A program made the translations under genes and the position numbers. Under the pieces are notes generated by a model. It had not been told where the DNA came from and searched no databases. It saw only the letters and a program-made list of their open reading frames with translations. From Pseudomonadota bacterium (GTDB lineage Bacteria; Pseudomonadota; Alphaproteobacteria; Rhizobiales; Rhizobiaceae): DNA of 6,840 nt. The stretch lies in NCBI GenBank assembly GCA_023428515.1, contig JAEYXI010000380.1:1-6840 (forward strand), read 5' to 3'. This document shows positions 1 to 5,532 of this stretch, one piece after another. Position 1 is the first letter of the stretch. The number at the start of each line of letters is the position of its first letter.

Positions 1-77
1 TTTCAAAAGGGGTCGATGGCTACGATCCGGCCGTTGGGCAGCGCCGCGGACGGCCGCAGGCGCGCCCCTGTCCATCC

Positions 78-84
78 AGGGAAG
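78..84 (+). promoter_or_regulatory. Ribosome binding site of the MttB-family gene
   Basis: AGGGAAG lies 6 nt before the ATG at 91. It decides between this start and the in-frame ATG at 16, whose upstream AAGGGG is only about 3 nt away and whose extra 25 residues look like untranslated leader. Positions 1-77 hold no other recognisable element. Confidence 0.6.
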
Positions 85-90
85 AATTCG

Positions 91-1665
91 ATGACCGAGA
101 ACCTCGCAGCCGAACAGGAAGCGCCCGCAGGGCGTCGGGGTCGTGGAGCGGCGGGCGGCGCCGCTGCAAGGCGCGCGGCGCGTTCGGGCGGTGGTCCGGG
201 CACGCAGCTCACCTACATCAAGCGTGAGATCCCGCTCTATGAGGTGTTGAACGAGGAGGGCCTCGCCCTCATCGAGAAGAACGCCGACACCGTGCTCGAG
301 GAAACCGGCATCATTTTTCGCGATGATCCGGAAGCGCTCGAAATCTGGAAGAACGCCGGCGCCGACGTGAAGGGCGACCGCGTGCATTTTCCGAAAGGTC
401 TGCCGCGTTCGCTGCTCAAGACCGCGCCCTCGCAATATATCCAGCACGCGCGAAATCCCGAACGCTCGGTGCAGATCGGCGGCAACGCCACCGTCTTCGC
501 GCCGGTCTATGGCCCGCCCTTCGTGCGCGACCTCGACGGCAAGCGTCGCTACGCTACGATCGAGGATTTCCGCAATTTCGTGAAGCTCGCCTACATGGCG
601 CCGTCGATCCATCATTCGGGCGGCACGGTGTGCGAGCCGGTCGACGTGCCGGTCAACAAGCGCCATCTCGACATGGTCTACAGCCACATCAAATATTCCG
701 ACAAACCCTTCATGGGCTCGGTCACTGCGCCGGAGCGCGCGGAAGACACGGTGGCGATGGCCAAGATCGTGTTCGGCGACGACTATGTCGAGAACAACAC
801 GGTGCTGACCTCGCTGATCAACGCCAACTCGCCGATGGTGTTCGACGACACCATGCTCGGCGCGCTGAAGGTTTATGCGCGTCACAACCAGGCCTGCATC
901 GTCACGCCCTTCATCCTCGCAGGCGCGATGAGCCCGGTGACGGTCGCGGGCACGCTGACGCAGGTTCTCGCGGAAGTGCTGGCCGGTGCGTCGATGACGC
1001 AGCTGGTGCGGCCAGGCGCGCCGGTGCTGTTCGGCACCTTCGCTTCGTCCATCTCGATGCAGTCGGGCGCGCCGACCTTCGGCACGCCGGAGCCGTCGCT
1101 GGTCTCCTACGGCGCGGCGCAGCTCGCCCGTCGTCTTGGCCTGCCGTTCCGCACCGGCGGCTCGCTCTGCGCCTCCAAGGTTCCGGACGCACAGGCGGCC
1201 TATGAGAGTGCCAACACACTGAACTCGACCATCCTCGCCGGCACCAATTTCGTGCTGCATTCGGCGGGCTGGCTCGAGGGCGGTCTCGCCTCCTGCTACG
1301 AGAAATTCATGATGGATATCGACCAGCTCGGCATGCAGCAGAAGTTCGCCGCCGGCGTCGATCTCTCCGAGAACGGCCAGGCGATGGACGCCATCCGCCA
1401 GGTCGGCCCCGGCAGCCATTTCCTCGGCTGCGACCACACGCAGGCGAACTTCCAGTCGGCCTTCTACCGTTCGAACATCGCCGATAACAACTCCTTCGAG
1501 CAGTGGCAGGCGGAAGGCGAGAAGACCGCGCCGCAGCGCGCCAACGAACTCGCCCGCCGCTGGCTGGAGAGCTACGAGGCGCCGGCGCTCGACCAGGGCA
1601 TCGACGAGGCGCTGCTGGCATTCATCCGCCAGAAGAAGGAATCGATGCCCGACGCCTTCACGTGA
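91..1665 (+). CDS. Trimethylamine methyltransferase (MttB) family protein, non-pyrrolysine type
   Basis: Encodes 524 residues, the usual size for alphaproteobacterial MttB-family proteins. Family members are cytoplasmic TIM-barrel enzymes that move a methyl group from a quaternary or tertiary amine to a corrinoid protein. Residues 1-36 are a low-complexity Ala/Gly/Arg-rich tail, probably disordered; the conserved domain starts near YIKREIPLYEVL. Family-like stretches include GGTVCEPVD, MSPVTVAGTLTQVLAEVLAG, FGTPEPSLVSYGAAQLARRLGLP and GGSLCASKVPDAQAAYES (Cys360, Lys363). No in-frame amber codon occurs, so this is not a pyrrolysine enzyme. By length, the GGSLCASK segment is where I would expect the pyrrolysine region of true MttB, but I could not align it. 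I chose the ATG at 91 because AGGGAAG lies 6 nt before it; an in-frame ATG at 16 would add 25 residues unlike the family. No corrinoid-protein gene is adjacent, so the substrate (trimethylamine, glycine betaine, carnitine or another) cannot be assigned. The family call is firm; the substrate is unknown. Confidence 0.9.
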   Translation: MTENLAAEQEAPAGRRGRGAAGGAAARRAARSGGGPGTQLTYIKREIPLYEVLNEEGLALIEKNADTVLEETGIIFRDDPEALEIWKNAGADVKGDRVHFPKGLPRSLLKTAPSQYIQHARNPERSVQIGGNATVFAPVYGPPFVRDLDGKRRYATIEDFRNFVKLAYMAPSIHHSGGTVCEPVDVPVNKRHLDMVYSHIKYSDKPFMGSVTAPERAEDTVAMAKIVFGDDYVENNTVLTSLINANSPMVFDDTMLGALKVYARHNQACIVTPFILAGAMSPVTVAGTLTQVLAEVLAGASMTQLVRPGAPVLFGTFASSISMQSGAPTFGTPEPSLVSYGAAQLARRLGLPFRTGGSLCASKVPDAQAAYESANTLNSTILAGTNFVLHSAGWLEGGLASCYEKFMMDIDQLGMQQKFAAGVDLSENGQAMDAIRQVGPGSHFLGCDHTQANFQSAFYRSNIADNNSFEQWQAEGEKTAPQRANELARRWLESYEAPALDQGIDEALLAFIRQKKESMPDAFT

Positions 1666-1741
1666 AAGGAGCCCGATGCAGGCCGGGCTAAAGTGGCCGA
1701 CATCATTCACAAGGAAGTCTGGCGAAGCGCTTTCAAGGGCT

Positions 1742-1758
1742 GAGCCGGCGAGAGGCTC
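1742..1758. other. Small hairpin between convergent genes
   Basis: GAGCC at 1742-1746 and GGCTC at 1754-1758 are 5-bp arms around a 7-nt loop, in the 110-bp gap between the MttB-family stop (1665) and the lipoprotein stop (1776). Neither strand has a T-run after the stem, so it is at best a weak bidirectional terminator. It could be chance in GC-rich DNA. The rest of the gap shows no gene I can support. Confidence 0.2.
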
Positions 1759-1775
1759 GCGCGACTATCGGCTGC

Positions 1776-2123
1776 TCAATTGGTGTAGTGCGTGTCGTCC
1801 ACGCTCGGATCGGCCGGCACGTCGCACAAGGTGACGTTATCGACGGTGCTGCAGCCGGGCTGCAGGACGGGAGCGGCAATGCCGTTTGCTGTAATTTGCT
1901 CCGCTTCGCCTCGGAGGGCAGGGTTCGGTGGTGGCGTCGCGATGCCGCCGTTCGCCGGGAATTGGCCCGCCTGGCTCTGGAGCGCGGGGGCCGGTGGCGT
2001 CGCGGGCATTGGCAAGGGTGCAGGCGCCTCGGCAAGCGGCGCATAAGAGGTTTTCTGTGGTTCGGAGGACGTGCAGCCGGCCAGGAGGAGGATGCAGAGG
2101 GCCGGCATCAGGCGGAGGGTCAT
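1776..2123 (-). CDS. Small Pro/Ala-rich lipoprotein of unknown function
   Basis: Encodes 115 residues. The N terminus is a lipoprotein signal: one Arg near the start, the hydrophobic run ALCILLLAG, and the lipobox L14-A15-G16-C17, so Cys17 would be lipidated. Residue 18 is Thr rather than Asp, which by the enterobacterial sorting rule would favour the outer membrane. Residues 27-51 are rich in Pro and Ala and look like a flexible tether. The C-terminal part carries Cys91 and Cys100, which could form a disulfide in the periplasm, and ends in an acidic tail (VDDTHYTN). I recognise no named domain. The ribosome binding site is weak, but a start at Met6 would leave a signal peptide without a basic residue, so the ATG at 2123 is preferred. 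It is convergent with the MttB-family gene and divergent from the hydrolase gene, so probably a single-gene unit. Lipoprotein status is well supported; function is unknown. Confidence 0.72.
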   Translation of the reverse strand: MTLRLMPALCILLLAGCTSSEPQKTSYAPLAEAPAPLPMPATPPAPALQSQAGQFPANGGIATPPPNPALRGEAEQITANGIAAPVLQPGCSTVDNVTLCDVPADPSVDDTHYTN

Positions 2124-2238
2124 GCTCAGTCTCGCGTGGAGCCGCGATGTTTCAGAATTCCCGCCCGCTTACAAGCCGCAAGCGCGACCTGCATGCTTGC
2201 TTTCCCAGCACGAAATGTTGAAAGGCCGCCGTGGTCGG

Positions 2239-2266
2239 TTGCTCCGTATAGTCATACGGCTATCTA
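2239..2266 (+). promoter_or_regulatory. Possible promoter with operator-like palindrome before the hydrolase gene
   Basis: TTGCTC (2239-2244) and TATCTA (2261-2266) have the form of -35 and -10 elements with a 16-bp spacer, 31 bp before the start codon at 2298. The palindrome CCGTAT-AGTC-ATACGG (2244-2259, perfect 6-bp arms) fills the spacer almost exactly. This is where a regulator would bind if it controlled the promoter. The palindrome is seen directly; the promoter reading is inference from weak matches. Confidence 0.38.
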
Positions 2267-2272
2267 TCTCGG

Positions 2273-2288
2273 CGTAACGAGCATTACG
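2273..2288 (+). repeat. Inverted repeat just before the hydrolase ribosome binding site
   Basis: CGTAA (2273-2277) and TTACG (2284-2288) flank CGAGCA. The right arm runs into the GGAGG (2288-2292) used as the ribosome binding site for the ATG at 2298. It could be a second operator half-pair, or a small leader hairpin touching the ribosome site. With 5-bp arms, chance is not excluded. Confidence 0.25.
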
Positions 2289-2297
2289 GAGGCGACG

Positions 2298-3038
2298 ATG
2301 GGTAAGCAGGAGATTCGGATCGAGACTGCGGACGGCGTTGCCGAGGCGAGCCTCCTGACTCCGGCGGGCACGACCCCCAGGGCCGGCGTCATCGTCTACA
2401 TGGACGCCTTCGGGCTGAGGCCGGCATTGGAAGAGATCGCCGAGCGCATCGCCGCCGACGGCTACGCTGTGCTGGTGCCCGACATCCTCTACCGGGGAGG
2501 GCGGTTCGGTCCGTTCGACGCCAAGACGGCCTTCAAGGACGAGGTAACAGGTAAGTCCATACGCGCGGCCATGGCAGCAACGACCCAGGCGATGACGCAG
2601 GCCGACACCGCCGCCTTCATCGAAGCGCTCGCCGCGCATGGCGTGACCGGGCCGATCGGCACGACCGGCTATTGCATGGGTGGTGCGCGCGCCATCAACG
2701 CTGCCGCTGCGCATCCCGAGCGCATCGCGGCGGCCGCCAGCTTTCATGGCGGCAATCTCGCCAATGATGCGCCCGACTGCCCGCAGAAGAATGCCGCGAA
2801 GATCAAGGCGCGCGTCTATGTCGGTTGCGCCGGGGTCGACGGCAGCTTCCCGCCGGAGCAGTCGGCGAAGCTCGCCGAGGCCTTTCGCGTCGCGGAAATC
2901 GACCACGCCATGGAGAACTATGCGGACATGGCGCATGGCTGGTGCGTGCCCGACCACAACGTCTTCAACAAGGAGGGTGCGGAGCGCCATTTTTCGCGAC
3001 TGAAGACGCTGTTTGCCGAGACGCTTGGAGGCTGGTGA
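2298..3038 (+). CDS. Dienelactone hydrolase family protein
   Basis: Encodes 246 residues, a normal length for this alpha/beta-hydrolase family of soluble esterases and lactonases. The nucleophile elbow is G124-Y-C126-M-G-G, with Cys in place of Ser as in dienelactone hydrolases. Asp181 (in CAGVDGSFP) and His213 (in MAHGWC) complete a Cys-Asp-His triad. The strand 'YMDAFG' (34-39) corresponds to the QEIFG motif of the classical enzyme, with Asp36 where the family normally has Glu. The classical HSFAR motif reads HGWCV here, so the substrate-binding Arg is absent. The true substrate is therefore probably not the dienelactone of chlorocatechol breakdown. GGAGG at 2288-2292, 5 nt before the ATG, fixes the start; a longer open frame upstream runs through the divergent promoter region and is not credible. 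There is no signal peptide. The next gene begins 7 nt downstream, so the two are likely cotranscribed. The family is confident; the substrate is unknown. Confidence 0.87.
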   Translation: MGKQEIRIETADGVAEASLLTPAGTTPRAGVIVYMDAFGLRPALEEIAERIAADGYAVLVPDILYRGGRFGPFDAKTAFKDEVTGKSIRAAMAATTQAMTQADTAAFIEALAAHGVTGPIGTTGYCMGGARAINAAAAHPERIAAAASFHGGNLANDAPDCPQKNAAKIKARVYVGCAGVDGSFPPEQSAKLAEAFRVAEIDHAMENYADMAHGWCVPDHNVFNKEGAERHFSRLKTLFAETLGGW

Positions 3039-3045
3039 GAACGCG

Positions 3046-3726
3046 GTGGGCCAGCCGGATCTTGCAGCCCTCGAAACCGCGCTCGCCCGACATGGCCTGA
3101 TCCTGCGCGGCGGTTTCAATTTTCTCGTGAACGAAGCAGCGCCTACCGGCCTGTCAGGCTCCCCGGCAAAATCCGTGCTGCTCGTCGGACAGGCCGGTGA
3201 CGCGCCTTGGGCGCATTTTCTGCGCTGGCGGGAGACACAGCCCCACGGCATCGCCAATCCGCTCGACACATGGTCGCGCAGGGTGATCGGTGAGGTCGCT
3301 GCAAAATTCGGCGCTCGCGCCGTTTCTCCCTCTGACCGCCCCTGGCTGCCGTTCCAGCAATGGGCGATGCGCGCCGAGGGGCTGAAGCCGTCGCCGCTCG
3401 GCATCCTCATGCATCCCGAATACGGGCTCTGGCACGCCTATCGCGGCGCGCTTCTCTTCGACGTTAAGACACAGATTCAAACGCCTCAGGAGGTGATTCA
3501 CCTCTGCGACCTATGTCCAGGAAAACCTTGCCTGAAATCCTGCCCGGTCGCGGCGCATTCGCAAGACGGATTCGCCTATCAGGCCTGCCTCGATCATGTG
3601 CGCGGCCCGTCCGGAGAGCCTTGCCGCACGACCGGTTGCCTCGACCGCAACGCCTGTCCCTACGGGACCGCCTATCGCTATCCCGCCGACGAGCAGGCTT
3701 TTCACATGGCGGCATTCATGCGGTGA
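3046..3726 (+). CDS. Ferredoxin-like cysteine-rich protein resembling the epoxyqueuosine reductase Fe-S region
   Basis: Encodes 226 residues from the GTG at 3046. A first cluster, C154-DL-C157-PGKP-C162-LKS-C166-P, has ferredoxin character but with the spacing CxxCx4CxxxCP rather than the usual CxxCxxCxxxCP. Four more cysteines follow at 181, 193, 198 and 204, the last in ACPYG. Eight cysteines would allow two Fe-S clusters. The N-terminal half (FNFLVNEAAPTGL, LLVGQAGDAPWAHFLRW, HPEYGLWHAYRGALLF) recalls the QueG fold loosely, but the protein is much shorter than QueG, so queuosine synthesis is not claimed. A cytoplasmic redox role is likely. The start is uncertain: TTG codons at 3013 and 3025 would overlap the hydrolase gene. 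The GTG is preferred because GGTGAG (3034-3039) lies 6 nt before it. The start lies 7 nt beyond the hydrolase stop, suggesting translational coupling. It ends 9 nt from the convergent gene, with no room for a separate terminator. Confidence 0.65.
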   Translation: MGQPDLAALETALARHGLILRGGFNFLVNEAAPTGLSGSPAKSVLLVGQAGDAPWAHFLRWRETQPHGIANPLDTWSRRVIGEVAAKFGARAVSPSDRPWLPFQQWAMRAEGLKPSPLGILMHPEYGLWHAYRGALLFDVKTQIQTPQEVIHLCDLCPGKPCLKSCPVAAHSQDGFAYQACLDHVRGPSGEPCRTTGCLDRNACPYGTAYRYPADEQAFHMAAFMR

Positions 3727-3735
3727 TGGGAGGCG

Positions 3736-4074
3736 TTACTCGCCCATCTCCTGGATCAGCGCATAAAGGTTCGTACAGCGCGCACCGGAACGGCAATAGG
3801 CGAAGACCGGACCTTCCAGTCCTTCCAGCGCTGCCGCCTGGTCGGCGACGTTCTGCTCGGTGATCTGCCCGCTGATGACAGGGATGTAGCGGAACTCCAG
3901 CCCCGCGGCTTCCGCAGCCTGCTTCACGCTGTCGGCCGAGGGTTGCCCCGGTTGCTCGTCGTCGGGCCGGTTGCAGATGACGCTCTTGAAGCCGGCCGCC
4001 TTAACCGCCGCGATGTCCTCCGGCAGGATCTGGCCGCTCACCGAATAATTGTCGCTGATCTCTCGGTATTCCAT
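3736..4074 (-). CDS. DUF442 / beta-lactamase-hydrolase-like phosphatase (TIGR01244-type sulfurtransferase)
   Basis: Encodes 112 residues, the full length of a single domain of this type. The opening YREISDNYSVSGQILPEDI and VICNRPDDEQPGQPS are characteristic, and the active loop is Y93-C94-R-S-G-A-R99, a C-x4-R arrangement like rhodaneses. The family has a dual-specificity-phosphatase-like fold. It also occurs fused to a metallo-hydrolase in proteins such as Blh, linked to persulfide and sulfide handling. This copy stands alone, so its substrate cannot be named. The ATG at 4074 has GAGG (complement of 4081-4084) 6 nt before it. It lies 132 nt downstream of aztD on the same strand, with a strong hairpin between, so readthrough from the zinc cluster is possible but probably reduced. 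Family assignment is good; whether it acts as phosphatase or sulfur carrier is open. Confidence 0.78.
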   Translation of the reverse strand: MEYREISDNYSVSGQILPEDIAAVKAAGFKSVICNRPDDEQPGQPSADSVKQAAEAAGLEFRYIPVISGQITEQNVADQAAALEGLEGPVFAYCRSGARCTNLYALIQEMGE

Positions 4075-4115
4075 GATGCACCTCTACAGGGCTTCGACGC
4101 CGGAAGGCTGTTCTG

Positions 4116-4152
4116 CCACCGCTTGGCCGCCGGAGCAACGGCCAAGCGGTGG
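4116..4152 (-). repeat. Perfect 14-bp inverted repeat between aztD and the DUF442 gene
   Basis: CCACCGCTTGGCCG (4116-4129) and its exact reverse complement (4139-4152) surround a 9-nt loop. The stem is long, GC-rich and free of mismatches, so the RNA hairpin would be very stable. Reading in the aztD direction, the bases after the stem are CAGAACAG with no T-run; the other strand has none either. It is therefore not a classical intrinsic terminator. It may act as an mRNA-stabilising or attenuating hairpin, or be a copy of a dispersed palindromic element. The rest of the 132-bp gap holds no gene I can support. Confidence 0.7.
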
Positions 4153-4206
4153 TTCGTGTCGCATTCGATGCCGCTGGTGGCGGAAGCGGCTGCTGGCTGG
4201 CTATCC

Positions 4207-5406
4207 CTAGTGTGTCTCCCCGGTGCCGCCGACCGCAACCAGGTTGAACGGCTTGCCCTCAAACGGGATGTCGTTGCCGCGCGTGAAGGTTCCGGCATCG
4301 ACGGTATGCAGCACGCCCTCGAGCGGGTCTGAAACCACGATGCGATCACCGGCGACCGCGATGCGCGGACGCGGATCGCTCCAGTGGCCGTCCATGCTGT
4401 AGGGTTCCGTCAGCCTCAGCGACTTATCCAGCTTTCCATCGATCACGTCGATCCGATGCAACTGGCCATCTTCGGTGAAGACATAGGCGAACTTCGCCCG
4501 GATGGGGTCGACGGCGAAATGGACCCGCCGGGTCGGCAGGTCGATCAGCCGGAAAACGTCCTGCGCTGTCGGATCGACCAGCACGACCGCGCTCGGACCG
4601 AAGTTGCCAAGGAAGTACTGAAGGCCGCGCCCGCCGACCAGCGTGGTCGATTTGCCCTCCGGGAGGTTGTCGCCGTACTCCAGGAACCTGATGTCAGGGG
4701 TTTCACCGCCTGTTTCAGCGACAAGCAGGCCGGTGGCGCAGGCTACCGCCAGCAGATTGCCCGACGAGGCCTCGCCATGCAGGTCGGGGCATTGATGTAG
4801 GTCGCCAACCGAAGTTCCTGCTTGATCGAGCACGCGGATGCCGACCGGCAGTTCGTCGGGCTGCTTCTTGTTGGGCTCCGAGACGAGGGTGTGGCCGCCG
4901 AGCGCCACGGCGACTCCATGGTGCGGTGCCGCGGTCGCAACGTCGCGGATCTCTGTCTTGCCTGCGAGAACGTCCGCCTCGCGCACGATCCGCACCTTGC
5001 CGTCGCCATCGAAGAACAGCGCGATATCTCCGTCATGCTCGACGAAATGCGATGGTTTCTTGCCCGTGATTTCGATGTCCAGAAGTCGAGGGGCTTCAAC
5101 CTTGATGTCGCCGTGGTCGCCATGGTCGCCGAACGATATCCCGCTGGCGAGGACCGAGACGACATCGCCCTTGCCCTGGACTGCGAAGACGGCTCGACCG
5201 CTCGCGGTGCGATACAGGCTGGCGGGTTGCTTGACCTGGAACCTGTCGATCGCTTTGCCGGTATCGGCGTCGATGGCATGGACAACCGGATCGGCGTGGT
5301 CGGCTACGAACAGCCTCCATGCGGTCTTTTCTTGCGCGAAGGACGGCGCGGCGACGATGCCGGCGAGCAGGGCGACCCCCGATGCGACTATCAGGCGATG
5401 TTTCAT
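4207..5406 (-). CDS. aztD: Periplasmic zinc metallochaperone AztD
   Basis: Encodes 399 residues. A Sec signal peptide covers residues 1-24 (basic start, hydrophobic core, cleavage after PSFA before Gln25), so the protein is periplasmic. The mature part reads as a beta-propeller: repeats such as HAIDADTGK, VRIVREADVLAGK, GIRVLDQAG, GRGLQYFLGNFGPSAVVLVDP and LHTVDAGTF recur at blade-like spacing. Possible zinc ligands are the D94-H-G-D-H-G-D100 loop, His120/His124, His162/His163, His204 and His210; Cys206 and Cys223 may be disulfide-bonded. In the characterised AztABCD system AztD binds zinc and hands it to AztC. The position directly after aztC supports the assignment. The mature protein enters the propeller almost at once, without an obvious His-rich N-terminal tail, so the DHGDHGD loop may serve for zinc transfer (inference). 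AAGGAA lies 4 nt before the ATG. A Zur-like box just upstream suggests repression when zinc is plentiful. Confidence 0.9.
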   Translation of the reverse strand: MKHRLIVASGVALLAGIVAAPSFAQEKTAWRLFVADHADPVVHAIDADTGKAIDRFQVKQPASLYRTASGRAVFAVQGKGDVVSVLASGISFGDHGDHGDIKVEAPRLLDIEITGKKPSHFVEHDGDIALFFDGDGKVRIVREADVLAGKTEIRDVATAAPHHGVAVALGGHTLVSEPNKKQPDELPVGIRVLDQAGTSVGDLHQCPDLHGEASSGNLLAVACATGLLVAETGGETPDIRFLEYGDNLPEGKSTTLVGGRGLQYFLGNFGPSAVVLVDPTAQDVFRLIDLPTRRVHFAVDPIRAKFAYVFTEDGQLHRIDVIDGKLDKSLRLTEPYSMDGHWSDPRPRIAVAGDRIVVSDPLEGVLHTVDAGTFTRGNDIPFEGKPFNLVAVGGTGETH

Positions 5407-5419
5407 GATCTTCCTTATC

Positions 5420-5437
5420 TTAACGTTATTACATTAC
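5420..5437 (-). promoter_or_regulatory. Zur-box-like operator before aztD
   Basis: The - strand reads GTAATGTAATAACGTTAA, a near-palindrome (6 of 8 matching positions between TAATGTAA and TAACGTTA). It closely resembles the alphaproteobacterial Zur sites of the form GTAATGTTATAACATTAC as I remember them. It ends 13 nt before the aztD start codon, within the most AT-rich stretch of this end of the window. Zur is the zinc-responsive Fur-family repressor that controls azt and znu genes, so the site fits the gene. The motif is seen; Zur binding is inferred. Confidence 0.68.
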
Positions 5438-5455
5438 AATTGAGCGCCGTTTAAA
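5428..5455 (-). promoter_or_regulatory. Possible aztD promoter overlapping the Zur-like box
   Basis: On the - strand TTTAAA (5455-5450) and TGTAAT (5433-5428) are separated by 16 bp and could act as weak -35 and -10 elements. The -10 candidate lies inside the Zur-like box, which would let a bound repressor block RNA polymerase. The element matches are loose, so this is inference. Confidence 0.3.
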
Positions 5456-5479
5456 GGCGGGACGTTGGCTGCCCCGCCT
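5455..5479 (-). terminator. Terminator-like hairpin after aztC
   Basis: Arms AGGCGGG (5455-5461) and CCCGCCT (5473-5479) form a 7-bp GC-rich stem with an 11-nt loop, in the 126-bp gap between aztC and aztD. In the aztC direction the stem is followed by TTAAA, a very short T-run. It may give partial termination, leaving aztD mainly to its own promoter. The stem is certain; its function is tentative. Confidence 0.4.
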
Positions 5480-5532
5480 CGATGTTCTGTGGGGTTTGCT
5501 CTTATCGAGTTCGGCCTGGAAGCCCGGCGCGG

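Noticed and set aside
630..1205. 191-codon + strand frame inside the MttB-family gene
   Set aside because: It is an alternative-frame shadow with Arg/His/Gly-rich composition, lying wholly within a conserved enzyme.
1663..1743. TGA readthrough or selenocysteine at the end of the MttB-family gene
   Set aside because: The protein already ends at the expected family length (MPDAFT), and I see no SECIS-like structure after the stop; 25 open codons in GC-rich DNA is unremarkable.
1788..2297. Upstream in-frame extension of the hydrolase gene (about 170 extra residues)
   Set aside because: It runs antisense through the lipoprotein gene and across the promoter palindromes. The GGAGG-ATG start at 2298 gives the exact family length.
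2169..3410. 413-codon open frame on the - strand across the hydrolase and ferredoxin-like genes
   Set aside because: It is antisense to two genes with clear motifs and ribosome sites, covers the divergent promoter region, and resembles no family.
3943..4332. 129-codon + strand frame across the aztD/DUF442 gap
   Set aside because: It overlaps both real genes antisense and contains the 14-bp inverted repeat. I see no ribosome site or domain.
4822..5454. Open frames on the + strand opposite aztD (210 and 201 codons)
   Set aside because: Both are antisense shadows of a complete AztD with signal peptide, and run past its start through the Zur-like box.
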